This document shows, in pieces, positions 7,890 through 19,505 of a stretch of DNA of 64,000 bases (positions are counted from its first letter, which is position 1; each line of letters starts with the position of its first letter). The translations under genes and the position numbers were made by a program. The notes under the pieces are model-generated. The model ran no database searches and was not told the DNA's origin. It saw only the letters and a list, made by a program, of their open reading frames with translations. This DNA comes from Chitinophagaceae bacterium (GTDB lineage Bacteria > Bacteroidota > Bacteroidia > Chitinophagales > Chitinophagaceae): the NCBI GenBank assembly GCA_016720825.1, contig JADKJV010000011.1, positions 1-64,000 on the forward strand, given 5' to 3'.

Positions 7890-9725
7890 TCAGCTTTTTA
7901 CATCCAGTTTAATACTGAGTTCCACCAGTTGTTTATCATCAATCGTCGCCGGTGCATCCAGCATCATATCCCTTCCTGCATTGTTTTTGGGGAAGGCGAT
8001 AAAGTCGCGGATACTTTCACTGCCGCCGAGGATGGCACAAAGTCTGTCGAAACCAAAAGCAATACCACCGTGCGGCGGTGCGCCATATTCAAAAGCTCCG
8101 AGGAGGAATCCGAATTTGTGTAACTGTTCTGCTTCGTCCATACCTAGTGCGGCAAACATTTTTTCCTGCAGTTCGCGCTGGAAGATCCGGATAGAGCCAC
8201 CGCCGATTTCATTTCCATTCAGTACCATATCATACGCATTCGCTTTGATATTGGCATAAGGGTGTTTCAGGTATTCGGCTGCGTTTTCGATGGAAGGGTT
8301 ATTGCTGATCATTGTATCAATCTGGTCAGGCTTGGGCGAGGTAAACGGATGGTGACGTGCTACCCAGCGGTTTCCTTCTTCATCATATTCAAAAAGCGGG
8401 AAGTCGAGCACCCATAACAGTTTGAATTCATCCTTACGGCGCAGTCCGAGTCTTTCAGCCATTTCCATACGCAGGTCGCTGATGGCTTTACGGGTTCTTT
8501 CTTCTGCACCGGCCAGCATCAGTACCAGGTCGCCGGGTTGGGCGCCGGCTGCTTCTGCAATGGCTTTCAGTTTGTCTTCTGTATAGAATTTATCCATACT
8601 GCTCTTGCAGCTGCCATCGGAATTATATTTGATGAAAGCCAGTCCTTTCATGCCAATCTGCGGACGCTTTACCCATTCAGTCAGTTCATCGGTTTGTTTG
8701 CGGCTGTATTCGCTGCATCCGGGAACGGCAATGGCCACAACGGTTTCTGCATCATCAAAAACTTTAAAGCCGGCACCATTGATCAGTTCTTCCGCCGGTT
8801 GTTTTTGTACATACACGGAAGCCGGTTTTTTCAGGTTCAGCACTTTCATGCCGAAACGGATATCCGGTTTATCGTTTCCATACTGCCACATGGCATCTTC
8901 CCAGGTCATGCGGGAAACGGTTTCTGTATAGTCAATGCCTTTCACATCCTTGAAGATGGCTTTCACCATGCCTTCAAACATATTCAGGATATCTTCCTGC
9001 TCCACGAAAGCCATTTCACAGTCAATTTGTGTGAATTCAGGCTGGCGGTCGGCACGTAAGTCTTCATCGCGGAAACATTTTACAATCTGGTAGTAGCGGT
9101 CGTAACCACTCACCATCAGTAATTGCTTGAATGTTTGCGGGCTCTGGGGCAGGGCATAGAATTGTCCTGCATTCATCCTGGAAGGAACCACAAAATCACG
9201 TGCGCCTTCAGGTGTTGATTTAATGAGGAAGGGGGTTTCAATATCCATGAAGCCCTGGTTGTGCAGGTAGTTTCTTGCAGCACGGTTAACTGCATAACGG
9301 AGCTCCAGGTTTTTCTTCACTGCGTTACGGCGAAGATCCAGGAAACGGTATTTCATCCGCAGGTCATCGCCGCCATCCGTATCATCCTGGATGGTAAAAG
9401 GGGGAACAGCTGATTTATTCAGCACGCGGAAAGTTTCCACTTTGATTTCGATTTCACCGGTGGGTATATTCAGGTTCTTGTTACTTCTTTCCTGTACGGA
9501 ACCTGTTACCTGTAAAACAAACTCACGGCCCATGGGATTTTCTTCCAGGGTTTTATTCAGTTCTTCACCAAACAACAATTGGGTGATGCCATAGCGGTCG
9601 CGCAGGTCAATGAATGTGATGGCGCCAAATTTCCTGACTGTTTGCACCCAACCGGCGAGGGTGGTGCTTTGTCCCTGGTTGCTGATCCGCAGTTCTCCGC
9701 AGGTATGTGTTCTGTACATAGCCAA
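7890..9725 (-). CDS. aspS: Aspartyl-tRNA synthetase
   Basis: A 611-residue class II synthetase of bacterial type. The N-terminal OB-fold anticodon-binding domain carries LAGWVQTVRKFGAITFIDLRDRYG; motif 2 region CFRDEDLRADRQPEFTQID is near residue 220; the bacterial GAD insertion lies about 285-430; DFPLFEYDEEGNRW, HHPFTSPKP and the C-terminal motif 3 GGIAFGFDRL complete the catalytic core. The length equals the bacterial norm (about 590-610), and the frame is intact. A good Bacteroidota promoter lies 86 bases upstream. Whether it also charges tRNA-Asn cannot be told from this window. Confidence 0.96.
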   Translation of the reverse strand: MAMYRTHTCGELRISNQGQSTTLAGWVQTVRKFGAITFIDLRDRYGITQLLFGEELNKTLEENPMGREFVLQVTGSVQERSNKNLNIPTGEIEIKVETFRVLNKSAVPPFTIQDDTDGGDDLRMKYRFLDLRRNAVKKNLELRYAVNRAARNYLHNQGFMDIETPFLIKSTPEGARDFVVPSRMNAGQFYALPQSPQTFKQLLMVSGYDRYYQIVKCFRDEDLRADRQPEFTQIDCEMAFVEQEDILNMFEGMVKAIFKDVKGIDYTETVSRMTWEDAMWQYGNDKPDIRFGMKVLNLKKPASVYVQKQPAEELINGAGFKVFDDAETVVAIAVPGCSEYSRKQTDELTEWVKRPQIGMKGLAFIKYNSDGSCKSSMDKFYTEDKLKAIAEAAGAQPGDLVLMLAGAEERTRKAISDLRMEMAERLGLRRKDEFKLLWVLDFPLFEYDEEGNRWVARHHPFTSPKPDQIDTMISNNPSIENAAEYLKHPYANIKANAYDMVLNGNEIGGGSIRIFQRELQEKMFAALGMDEAEQLHKFGFLLGAFEYGAPPHGGIAFGFDRLCAILGGSESIRDFIAFPKNNAGRDMMLDAPATIDDKQLVELSIKLDVKS

Positions 9726-9810
9726 TAACTTTTTTATTGTACAGCAGGGAAAATTTGTTGTAAATCCCGGCTTTCCCCCTGTATGTCAATTAATTATAAA
9801 ATCCGGGTTG

Positions 9811-9843
9811 CAAAGATACTACAAAGCTGCGGGGGCTTGCAAA
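9811..9843 (-). promoter_or_regulatory. Promoter for aspS
   Basis: On the minus strand TTTG (9840-9843), 21 bases, then TATCTTTG (9811-9818): a close match to the Bacteroidota -33/-7 pattern, 86 bases before aspS. I see nothing else in the rest of the gap to 10053. Confidence 0.55.
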
Positions 9844-10053
9844 CCAGCGGTGAAAACATTAAATTTATTCTCCCTTACAGGAAGGGGCTGGAAATGGAAG
9901 CGATTCTGTTTTTTACCCAGACTGCAAGCCGCATTGAAACTGATCCGAAACCTTAGACAAAAACCTAAATCCACCAAATGATTACACTGACCTTAATCTA
10001 CTGTATCCGTCGTTACCTGCTCTCGGCCGACGGAAAAAAGTCACCGTTCTTAA

Positions 10054-10455
10054 TTAGTCTTTACTTTTACAGGCTCTTTCCTTTTTTGTACCAGGTAATA
10101 GCATAAACAGGATTGCTGCGCCCGAGAAAAATGGGATCAGGGCCAGTTGTTTCCCAGTTATGAAACCACCGATGATATTTTCATCAAATCCGAAAAACTC
10201 ACTGATCATCCAGAGTGAATTGGCGCTGATCCAAAATGCGATTGCCAGGTTATGTGCCAGTTCAGCCACTACATGACGGGTGCGCCAGGCAATGATGATG
10301 GCAATACTCAATGTGGGAATGATCATGGCAATCCCCATCCATTTCCAGATCATACACCAGCTGATATCTTTCATCAGCCAGAAAACGATATGCATGTTCT
10401 CCATTTTCCGGTATCTGTCGGGTATGCTGTAATGGGTATCAGGAACCTGGCTCAT
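10054..10455 (-). CDS. Small multi-pass membrane protein, unknown
   Basis: A protein of 133 residues from ATG 10455 (MSQVPDTHYS); an upstream in-frame ATG at 10497 would overlap a TATCTTTC element that resembles a -7 box, so I choose the shorter start. Hydrophobic stretches suggest three membrane helices: MGIAMIIPTLSIAIIIAW, a helix around LAIAFWISANSLWMI, and LIPFFSGAAILFMLL; the tail is basic (KKERACKSKD). It resembles conserved uncharacterised inner-membrane proteins of Bacteroidota, but I cannot name a family. The FAD oxidoreductase gene lies upstream on the same strand with a 49-base gap. Confidence 0.65.
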   Translation of the reverse strand: MSQVPDTHYSIPDRYRKMENMHIVFWLMKDISWCMIWKWMGIAMIIPTLSIAIIIAWRTRHVVAELAHNLAIAFWISANSLWMISEFFGFDENIIGGFITGKQLALIPFFSGAAILFMLLPGTKKERACKSKD

Positions 10456-10504
10456 GTGATTAGTTTTAGTATCCGGAAAGATAACAAAACTGTTCAATGA
10501 AGTC

Positions 10505-11565
10505 TTAGCTGCGGGAGAGTACCCGCGTAAAACGTTTTACATCCGCTTCGGGTGTGATTGGTTCTCCGTATACCGGGTGACGGCAAAGCTGGTTTGCAAA
10601 ATAGGGCGCGAGTGAACATCCCTTGGTGCCCATACCATTTAAAATGCCAATGGAGGGATAGAGCGGGTGTATGCCGGCGAAAGGCCTTCTTTCCAAAGTG
10701 GCGGGACGCGTAGCCGCAAAATGGGCAGTAACGGTATATGGAAGCTTCAGCCATTCTTTCAGATTGCTTTCCGTTTTTATCCTGAATTCTTCTGTGGGTC
10801 CGGTATGTTCAAATTCCATTCATAACTGGAGCCGGCCCACCATCTTCCGTTTTCATCCAGCGGTACCAGGGTGATATTTTTTTTATAAATACGATCCGGT
10901 GGCAGTCCGGGAATATCCAGCACCAGGATCTGTCCTTTGTTTGGCGCAAAGGGGAGTGCTTTGAACCAGGGTTGTATCGCCGCATGGTCACCGTTGCAGA
11001 AAATGATTTTTTTCGCACGGATATCACCGTACTCCACATAGTTTTCAGTAATGACCAGTTTGCTTGTCTCAAGGTTTTCCTCCCGGAGAATTTGCAATTC
11101 TTTCAGCCGGTTTCTCCAGGCAGGTAATAGTTTTTCAAGTATGACGGTGTAAGCCGGTGTGATTTCCCCCCAGCCAAAAGGATAGTCAAACAAGTCCCTG
11201 AATTTTTCTGGTTCAGGATATGTTTTCATATAAATATTATTCTCGGCGACTCTTTTTTCGAAACTGATTTTGGTATCAGGGGAAGGGAAAAAATCAACAA
11301 TGTTTTTAGCGGCGATGACTGTTTCATTAACGCTGGCGCCGATTTCCCGGTAAGCCTGGTCTGCAAACCCGATCACTTCATCCACCATCCAAACTTTGGC
11401 GTGCCTGCGGCCAGTAACGGGGTTGATAATACCACCGGCTACACGGGAAGAAGCCAGGGGATCTTCTTTGTCGAATACGATGCAGGTTTGGCCGGCTTTG
11501 AGAAGGTAATAACTGAGCCAGGTGCCGGAGAGGCCCTGGCCGAGAATGAGGTAATCAACGTCCAT
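10505..11565 (-). CDS. FAD-dependent amino-acid-oxidase-like protein (frameshift)
   Basis: A DadA/ThiO-type flavoprotein of about 353 residues. The N-terminus DVDYLILGQGLSGTWLSYYLL is a Rossmann FAD-binding motif, and SSRVAGGIINPVTGRR is typical of the DAO family. The frame breaks at the AAA run 10811-10813 just after GRWWAGSSYEW; one missing base joins it to FEHTGPTEEF, AATRPATLERRPFAG and GILNGMGTKGCSLAPYFA, the expected C-terminal dinucleotide-contact region. Probably oxidises an amine or amino acid using FAD; the substrate is unknown. It resembles the oxidase half of MnmC but stands alone. A CACAAAG repeat separates it from the macroglobulin gene upstream. Confidence 0.8.
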
Positions 11566-11592
11566 TGCGTAAAGATAAAATGATTAAATACA

Positions 11593-11712
11593 TTTAACCA
11601 CTAAGAACACTAAGAATACACCCACCTACGCTTCGCTTCGGCGGACAAAGAAGGCCACAAAGAGTTCATCTTTGTGGCCTTTGTTTAAACTTTGTGCACT
11701 TTGTGGTAAAAA
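11593..11712. repeat. CACAAAGGC-word inverted repeat (family V)
   Basis: Words of CACTAAGAA/CACAAAGAG type on the left (11597-11670) face CTTTGTGG/CTTTGTGCA words on the right (11667-11708). Within the left arm, 11626-11645 is a GC-rich insert ending CTTCGGCGGA, related in sequence to the TCCGCC palindromes in the tRNA copies at 58 kb. It lies between the macroglobulin stop and the FAD oxidoreductase start, both minus strand. Confidence 0.7.
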
Positions 11713-11715
11713 AAA

Positions 11716-14700
11716 CTATTCCACATTGATCCTTACACCCTCACTATGCGATGTAAACTCCGGCGCATACATACACTGTATCGTGGTAATGCCATTGCTG
11801 AAATTACCGGTATGCGTGGCGAAGAGCGGATATTCAAACACGTAAGTCCCTTTTCTCAGGTAGGAGAAGAAGAAATTCGTGCTGGCATCTTTGGTGCTTT
11901 CATAATAACCCAGTCCGCCCTGGTATTTATAAGAACTGATCACATTCACTGGTTCCAGGGAAGAAGCGCGCATGTCTTTCATGTGTACATATTCCATGTC
12001 GCGGTCAACCCGCAGTTCAATGCGGACTTTAATTTTATCACCCACTTTGATCACGGTGTTTTCATTCACTGGTGTGAGCACTGGTCCGCGGTCGCTGTTG
12101 GTTTCAATAAACAGTTTTTTAACCAGTTTGAGCGGAGTGGCAGCGGATGTGATTTTATCCAGGTCTTCAAAATACTGCCAGTACACAGCGCCCCAGCTTA
12201 CGGGAGAACCACCATTGGCGGCAGGGTTTGAAACAGTCACGCTGATCTTACCCATATCTGGTTTTACTTTATTGCCTTCGATTATTTTTTTGAAATAACC
12301 GGTGCCGGCTTCGGTGTTATTCTCGGTTGATTTCACCGTCATGTTCCCGAGTTTGATTTCAACAACGGGTTCATTCACCAGCCAGTTGGTGCCCTGGATC
12401 AGCAGTGCATAACAGGCTTCAGCGGTGGCCTTGGTAGTTTTCCAGTTGGTGGTCTGTTTGTTTTTAAGCAACCAGGTTTTGAGATCGTTCACGGCTACAT
12501 CATCTTTACCGGCTTCCTGGAAAGCTTCTGTGAGCAGGGAAACTGTTTCAACCGGTGCTTCATACCAGAACCAGCCGGATGACTGGTCTTTCCAGTACAT
12601 ACCCAGTTCTTCATTCACGATAGAAGTTTCTTTGAGGGATTTCAAAATGGCTGCTGCAGTTTTGATGTCTCCGTTACGGAATAACGCCAGGGTGGTCATA
12701 CCCTGCATGTATTTGCTTTGGGTGGTCCAGGTAGCAGCAGTTCTTTCCCTGAAATAATTATACGCTGTTTGTGAAGCTTTGGCAACAGCCACTTCGGGGA
12801 AGAAACTGCGCATGTAGAGATACTGGATCGTGGTGTAACCCGGTGTGTATGTTTTCAGGTTCACTTTGTATTTAACCAGGTTGTCATAATCTTCTTTGAG
12901 TTTGACATCCAGGTAAGGCAGCGCCTTTGTAAGGATGGCATTCAGCTTATCTGATTGTCCGGGTGCAAACGCTTTCAGTTTTTTCAGGTGACCAATACCG
13001 GTTACAATATACTGGGTGATGTACCTGTCATCAGGTCCGCCTTTGAACCATACAAAACCACCGTTGCTGCTTTGCATGTTTTTCATTTTGTCGTAAGCAC
13101 TGTTTAGCTGCTCACTCATGCGGATCATATCAAACAGCAGGGCGATATTCTTTTTCTGTTCAGATTCATTTTTAGCCTGCAATACCCAGGGCGTTTCTTC
13201 CAGCATCACGGCCTTGAGCTCCTGGTTTTTCTCCAGGTTACTCATCAGCGCAGCGGTATCTTTTATTTTCCATTTTTCAAATACCTGTTTGATGCGGGGA
13301 GATGAATTGGCAATGAACGTGGCCAGAGAATTCGCATAATAGCGGTTCCAGGTTTGTTCAGCACATTCGTAAGGATATTCCATCAGGTAGGGCAGGGCTT
13401 GCACGGCATACCAGGCGGGGTTGCTGGTATATTCCAGGCTCAGCGAGTATTGCTGTAAGGTTTCGCTGCTGCCGGAGTTGAGGAGTTTGTCAAAGCTGAA
13501 ATTCTTCGTGCCTGTGCCACGCATCGGCATCGGCATGGTTTCAGTAACGAGCATCCTATTGGTAAGTACCGGTAAAGCATTTTCTTCACCATCACTGTAA
13601 TCGCCGGCTTTGGCAATTACCCTCCATACCAGTGCATTGTTATACTGGTAAGGTACTTCGATCGGGAATTTCACTGCTTCGCTTTGACCGGCTGCAACAG
13701 TAAAATACTGGTTGGGCACCACACTGCGGAAACGGCCGTCGACCGGTTCATTGGTGGTGGCATCCACGAGCTGCAATTCAACGGTACCTGTCAGTTCCTT
13801 GCTGCTCAGGTTTACAATCTTGGTACTGAATTCCATTTTATCGCCTTCCCTTAAAAACCGCGGGGCATTGGGCTGCACCATCAGGTCTTTCTGGGTTACG
13901 ATTTCATGGGTGCTGTAGCCAAAGGCGGCATCTTTGGTATGCGCCAGGGCCATGAATTTCCATTTGGTCAGCGCTTCAGGCATGGTGAAAGAGAAACTGA
14001 TAGCACCGCTGCTGTCGGTCCTCAGATCAGGGAAGAAGAAAGCAGTCTCATTGAAGTTCTTCCTGATTTTTACGCCGGGATCCTGCTGGCCGGTGTTTGG
14101 TTTTTTGTCCATTACATCACCAATACCATCTGCATCTCCGTCTTTTTTGCCTTTTTCTTTTGCGCCATAACCAACTACCACCACTTCGTTTACTGTCGGC
14201 GGCGGAGCCATGACTTTCATTTCAGCGCGGTCTGCAACAGACCCGGAGATATCCATTTTATTATAGGAATCGAAAGCGTAATACATATTGCCACGTGTAC
14301 GTACATTCAGGTATTCCCCGCTCATCGTGGATAAAATATAATCATACTGTTTGTACAGTTCTTTTCCATCCGGCTCTTCTGCATAGCGCTGGTTAGAAGC
14401 GATGGAAGAGAAATTCGTCATTTCATTCCAGTAAAAATCGGGATAGTAAGTTGGCCAGATGTTAGGCGTATTCCAGCCATGGTATTTGAACTGGTCCAGT
14501 GAAGCATCGTACATGGTGGCCAGCATTTCAGCGGCTACTTTTTCATTTTTCAGACCACTGATTTTCAGGCTCCACTTTTCCTCCGCACCGGGTAGTGTTT
14601 TATCACGGTAGGTGGTGTATTCGATTTTCAGTTCTTTGTCAGTCCACGGTACATCAATGGTGCTGGATGACTGGTAAATCCGGTTGTGTTTTATAAACAA

Positions 14701-17700
14701 CCAGCCCACACCGTAACCGCCTTTATCATCAGCCGTAACCGGGAAGACGAAAGTCCGCTTTGTGTTATTCAGGTCAAAGAAACTGTAGCGGTCTGCAAAC
14801 GGACTGTTCCTGTCTTTTTTATCAACCAGCTGCACCACGAATAAATTATCTGCAGCCGTACCCCATTGTATGCTGGCGTTTTCACCGGGTTCCACCCTGG
14901 TTTCTTTTCGCCCTGCCAGGTATAGGAAGGATTGGTAAGCTGGTTTGATTTGGTGTCAGACAGTTCGATATAACGTATGTCTTTCACCGGTTCTCCGTTT
15001 TTATCACGGCTTTCCATTTCGATCATATAGAAACCGGGTGCGAAAGATTTACCACCAAGCGCAAATGAGCCGTCACTCCGGGATGAATCGGAAACCTGTA
15101 AAGCCTGGGCACCTTTTTCCCAGCTCTTGAAATCGGTTTCATTATCGTATTCATCATTGGGGAATGCGCTGATGTAATCTGATTTAGTCATCGTGAACTG
15201 ATCGGGACGATCCCATAACCGGGAACGGATCAGCCTTTTCTCTTCCTGTAAACGGGTGATGGTTACTTTCACTGTTGCGGGTTCGTGTTCACCGCTCATG
15301 TTTTGCGTACGGATAGTCAGTTTCTTCAGGCTGTCGGCCGGTAAACCAGCGGGGATATCACTGATCAGCATGAGTGCTTTGTAGCCAACAGTCACCATTT
15401 GCTCCCCGCTGCGGGTTTCGCCATTGATATCGGTTACATCTGCATAAATGGTATAGTCAAATACGGGATCGTATTTTTTATCCAGCGTCAGGTCAGGGAT
15501 TGCAGTGAATTCAACAGTGAATTTGCCATCCTTATCTGTTTTGGTTTCACCATGGGTGATTTCCATTTCCTCTACAGGTGGCTGCCACCAACGCCAGAAA
15601 TACCAGCTGTAAATAAACCTTGGTTGGCGCACGATGCGGTATTTTACCAGGGCACCGTCAATGTTATTACCTGCGTAAGCTTTGGCCGTGCCGGTTACTT
15701 TGATCTGGTCGTTTACTTTATAGGTGCCTTTTGATGGTTTCGTAATCAACATAAAACTTAGGTCGTTTGTATTCTTCCACATTGAAATTGGCTGCACCGC
15801 CATCTTTTTTCGTGTGAACACTAAAAGCACCGTTCAGGCTGCCCAAGGGCAACTGGAATTTGCCGGAGAAAGAACCGTATTCATTGGTCTGCACATCAAT
15901 CGTATCAATGTCCTTGTAATTTGCATCACGCAGGTACACCGTAGTCCGGTAATCTTTCCGGGCAGAACCCCGCTTGTCCGCTTCATTCCTGATCAAAACG
16001 ATTCCCTTGAAGTATACTGTTTGTCCGGGACGGTAAATGCTCCGGTCTGTAAACAGGAATACAGAGGTGGTTACTTTCGGCGTAATCGTTTCCTCTGTAC
16101 GGTTGTAGTAATCGTAGTTCCAGTCCTCCATGTACAAATGCTCATCATTATGTTTAATTTCCAGTTTGTAATTATAACTGTACTGGTTCGGGTCGTTGTT
16201 CCTGTCGAGCCGGGCATAACCGTGTGCATCTGTTGTGTATAATTTGCCTTTCTGGTCAATATATTTTGATTGTTTATAATCATATTGCTGGTTCCAGATC
16301 TGGACAGATGCATTAGCCAGCGGGCGTCCGTTATCTCGGTTCAATACAAAGAGGTCGCGTTTATTGGATACATAACTGATAGATGATACATAGAAGAACC
16401 GGGCGCCAACAATTGATTTGCTGTTATAATCTTTTTCGTTGCCTGCGAGCAGGTAGTATTCGCCGGCAGGAAGCCCGTCAATTTTTATTTCAGCGGTATG
16501 TGACTGGTAGTCTTTGGTGTCAGGCAGGGTTTGTTCCCAGCTGCGTATAGCTTTGGCATTGATGAGGCCGGGCCAGTATTTTTCGCTATTGGCACTCAAG
16601 AGCAGTTTTTTCAATGCATCATCCGCTTTGATGATCCGCAGGTGGAGTTTGCTGATGTTGCGGTAAGTAACCAGTGACCGGAAAGCCTGGGATGGGATGT
16701 TTACTTTTTCCAGTTTGAATTCCAGGGAACGGGTATTGATATCACGTAACAGGTTGTAGGCGTTTGTTTTCCTTCGGAAGAATCTTTTTGTGCAAGGATG
16801 GTCTGCAGGATTTCTTTGGCCTTGACTTTGTCAAACCGGTGGGTTGTATCCCCGTGGGGTTTGTATTCACCGGCTTTATCCACCAGTTCGGAAGCCATCA
16901 GGAACCAGGCCTGGGCAGCGGCAGGTAAGCTCCCATATTGACGGGCGATATGGTTTAACGCTGTATAATAGAGTTTGTCTTTATCAGGATGGACTGATTT
17001 GTCTTTGATATATGCCAGGCGCTGCAGGTCTGCGTCTATCAAAGCATCCGGTTTGCTGTCATTCAGGTGAAAAGCGATCAGCTGCTGGAAGAGCTGGATG
17101 GCTTTGTGTGAATCGGAGAGGCTGTCGCGGGTGATGAATTTCCTTGTGGCGAAATCTGCCGCGGGATCAAAGGCGGAAGCCTGGTCTATTTCAAAAGCAT
17201 ACGCCGGTTTTGTTATTTCTTTTTCATCGTTTTCGAAATAGGCGAGGGCACGGAATGCCAGCAGGTCGTACAGGGTGGGGCGGAGGTGCCGCATATTGCC
17301 TTTGGTGATCAGGGCTTCGAAAGGCTCCAGCTTTGTTTGCTGCAGCATTTTGTATTCTTTCAGAGACGAGAGAAATAGTTCCGTAGTCTTCTTATGGAAA
17401 TCTTCTGCGCCCCAGGTGGCGATATCGTCCTTTTTGAAGTTTTGGGTTTCAGTACGGTTATATAATGTCCAGCGGACTTTATTAAAGTAGTTCCAGTATA
17501 ATTCAGCGAGGTGGCTTTTCAGGATAGATGTGGCGGGTTCACGGCTGGTTGTGATTTCTTTTTCAATCTCAGCGATGTTCAACTGGTCATTGTCTTCCCT
17601 GATTTCCTCCTGCAGTGTGCCGATATAGATCAGGCTTTTGATAACCTGGGCATCCTGTTTATCTTTTTTGGCAAGCGTGTATATTTTTTTAACCACTGCC

Positions 17701-17852
17701 ATGGCCGATTGCGGCAGCGATTTTTCAATGAAGGCTTCGGCTTCCTTCCATTCTTTGGTGTAATTTTTTACCGGGTTCTGGCTTCTGGCTGTCATGCTGA
17801 ATAGTATAAATAGGCTGAAAAAAACAGTGCAGGATTTCAAAAAGCGTGGCAT
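11716..17852 (-). CDS. Giant alpha-2-macroglobulin family protein (three frameshifts)
   Basis: About 2,045 residues once joined: a secreted bacterial macroglobulin, a protease trap or envelope defence protein. Start chosen at ATG 17852 (MPRFLKSCTVFF), giving a signal peptide ending near TARSQN with no lipobox. The N-terminal 380 residues are helical and repeat-like; MG-type domains follow (FLFTDRSIYRPGQTVYFKG near 16.05 kb). At 14.1-14.2 kb, where the bait region is expected, lie EVVVVGYG and a calcium-repeat-like DGDADGIGDVMD, then RKNFNETAFFFPDL and FTMPEALTKWKFMALAHTKD as in animal A2M. The thioester motif CAEQ (13354-13365, in YPYECAEQTW) is intact. Frame breaks at 16767-16770, 15738-15740 and 14905-14908 sit in T/A runs and look like sequence errors. 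Confidence 0.88.
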
Positions 17853-18107
17853 AATGGGAAAATTTAGTACAATATAGTTATTCTTTTTCCCTGTTAAGAT
17901 GCGTACCGTCATGGATTTTCATAAATATGTGCCGGAGGTACACAATACGCTGGAACTCTTTACAGTAAAGGCTTTCGGCTGAATTCGCTGTTCCCTTAAC
18001 AATTCATTTTTTTGCTTTAACGTTTTCTTAGATCGTTTTTGGCATGGTGGCACGCGCTTTGAAAATTGATAAGCGTAAACAAGTTCATTCATTCAAAATT
18101 TACTATC

Positions 18108-19013
18108 ATGAAAAAAATCTTTACACTCTTTATCGTTTCTCTGATCACCTTGTCAGCTTTCGCTGACGGATTCCGCGGCAACAGTATGCTTACTATTAAG
18201 TCACAGTCCCGCGGTGCTATTAAAGTAGTAGTTGACGGCCGACGCTTTGAGCCTTCTGATAACTTTATGCGTCTCCAGGGATTACAGCCCGGTGATCATT
18301 TTATCAAAATCTACCAGGAAAAAACAAACGGCTTCTTTGGTTACTTTGGCCGCAGGTATGAAGTAGTATTCAACAAATCCATTTGTGTAAAACCCGGTAC
18401 AGCGCTGACTTTATCAGTTGACCGCTGGGGCCGTGTAAGCCAGACAGAAATCCGTTTTGGTGGTTATGGCAGGGATGGTAACATTTACAATGACCGTGAT
18501 GGCAGACGTGGTGACCGTGATAATGACCGTCGTGGTTATGACAACGATAACCGCAACAGCAACTGGGGTAATGATTATGACAAAGGCCATGATTTCGATT
18601 TTGACAATGGCCGTCAGGGCGACTTTGGCTGGGACGGTGACAAAGACAGGAAAGACGACGGACGTGGCCGCCAGGATGATGGCCGTGGTTATGACAACCA
18701 GGGTTATGGTAACAGGATGGGCCAGGCGATGCGTGACCGTGAGTTTTCCGGTGTGATGGAATCCATCAGCAAAGAATGGTTTGAGACAAACAAAATCAAA
18801 TCCGTTACACAGATAATCAGCGGTAATTATTTCACCACTGCCCAGGTTAAACAAATGGTACTCCTGTTCAGTTTTGAAACCAATAAGCTGGATGTTGCCA
18901 AACAGGCTTATGCGCACACGATTGATAAAAGCAATTATTATATGATTAATGATGCATTGTTCTTCAGCAGCAGCAAAGCCGAACTGGACCGTTTTATCCG
19001 CACTTCACGTTAA
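18108..19013 (+). CDS. Secreted DUF4476 protein with Asp/Gly/Arg-rich linker
   Basis: Start at ATG 18108 (MKKIFTLFIVSLITLSAFA), which gives a clean signal peptide; the longer frame from 18066 lacks one. Residues about 20-120 form a beta-rich domain (IKVVVDGRRFEP, LQPGDHFIKIYQE). About 120-210 is low complexity, dominated by D, R, G, N and Y. The C-terminal 90 residues (EWFETNKIKSVTQII, FSFETNKLDVAKQAY) match DUF4476, a small helical domain of Bacteroidota envelope proteins with unknown function. Likely periplasmic. The last 33 bases of the gene are duplicated 460 bases downstream. Confidence 0.82.
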   Translation: MKKIFTLFIVSLITLSAFADGFRGNSMLTIKSQSRGAIKVVVDGRRFEPSDNFMRLQGLQPGDHFIKIYQEKTNGFFGYFGRRYEVVFNKSICVKPGTALTLSVDRWGRVSQTEIRFGGYGRDGNIYNDRDGRRGDRDNDRRGYDNDNRNSNWGNDYDKGHDFDFDNGRQGDFGWDGDKDRKDDGRGRQDDGRGYDNQGYGNRMGQAMRDREFSGVMESISKEWFETNKIKSVTQIISGNYFTTAQVKQMVLLFSFETNKLDVAKQAYAHTIDKSNYYMINDALFFSSSKAELDRFIRTSR

Positions 19014-19046
19014 AAACACAGATACACAAGGGTTAAAAAAGGAAAG
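18981..19046 (+). repeat. Direct repeat, copy 1 (gene end plus leader to terminator)
   Basis: Sixty-six bases covering the last codons of the DUF4476 gene (ELDRFIRTSR), its stop and the run up to the terminator. It recurs at 19441-19505 with one A fewer. The hairpin following each copy differs. Confidence 0.9.
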
Positions 19047-19070
19047 CCTCCCAACCGGGAGGCTTTTTCT
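19045..19070 (+). terminator. Intrinsic terminator after DUF4476 gene
   Basis: AGCCTCCC-AACC-GGGAGGCT followed by TTTTCTTG, 31 bases after the stop codon. Confidence 0.85.
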
Positions 19071-19440
19071 TGTTGAGTATTTTAAGCGGAAATATTTACA
19101 AGGAGTGGAAATTCTATGGTGTTCATTTTTAAAGTGTAAATCTCCCGGGACTTTAGTCCCTTCGATGCTCTTCCAACAGAGCTTTTTTTTATAGTATCCA
19201 ATTACAGGTTAATCATAATTTTCTTCTTAGTGTAAAGCTTCCCGGTGTCTTTGTTGCCCCGGGTTTAAACCCGGGGCAAATAATAACCTGTCAGCTTATC
19301 TCATAGAAGTTGCAATTGCTCACCTGTGATTCCGTGTTTTTCAAGAACTACTCTGGTTTTGATTCGGTAATGGGACTAAAGTCCCGGGTGATTTTTCTTT
19401 CCATTTTAAGTAAATCGGTAAGAAAAGCGTGCCATTTACT

Positions 19441-19505
19441 GAACTGGACCGTTTTATCCGCACTTCACGTTAAAAACACAGATACACAAGGGTTAAAAAG
19501 GAAAG
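19441..19505 (+). repeat. Direct repeat, copy 2 (orphan gene 3' end)
   Basis: Repeats 18981-19046: the last DUF4476 codons, the stop and the trailing run, but with no gene body in front of it. It is followed by its own, different terminator. Confidence 0.9.

Noticed and set aside
13906..14334. Plus-strand frame inside the macroglobulin gene
   Set aside because: Complement of coding sequence with clear A2M motifs; no start context or domain.
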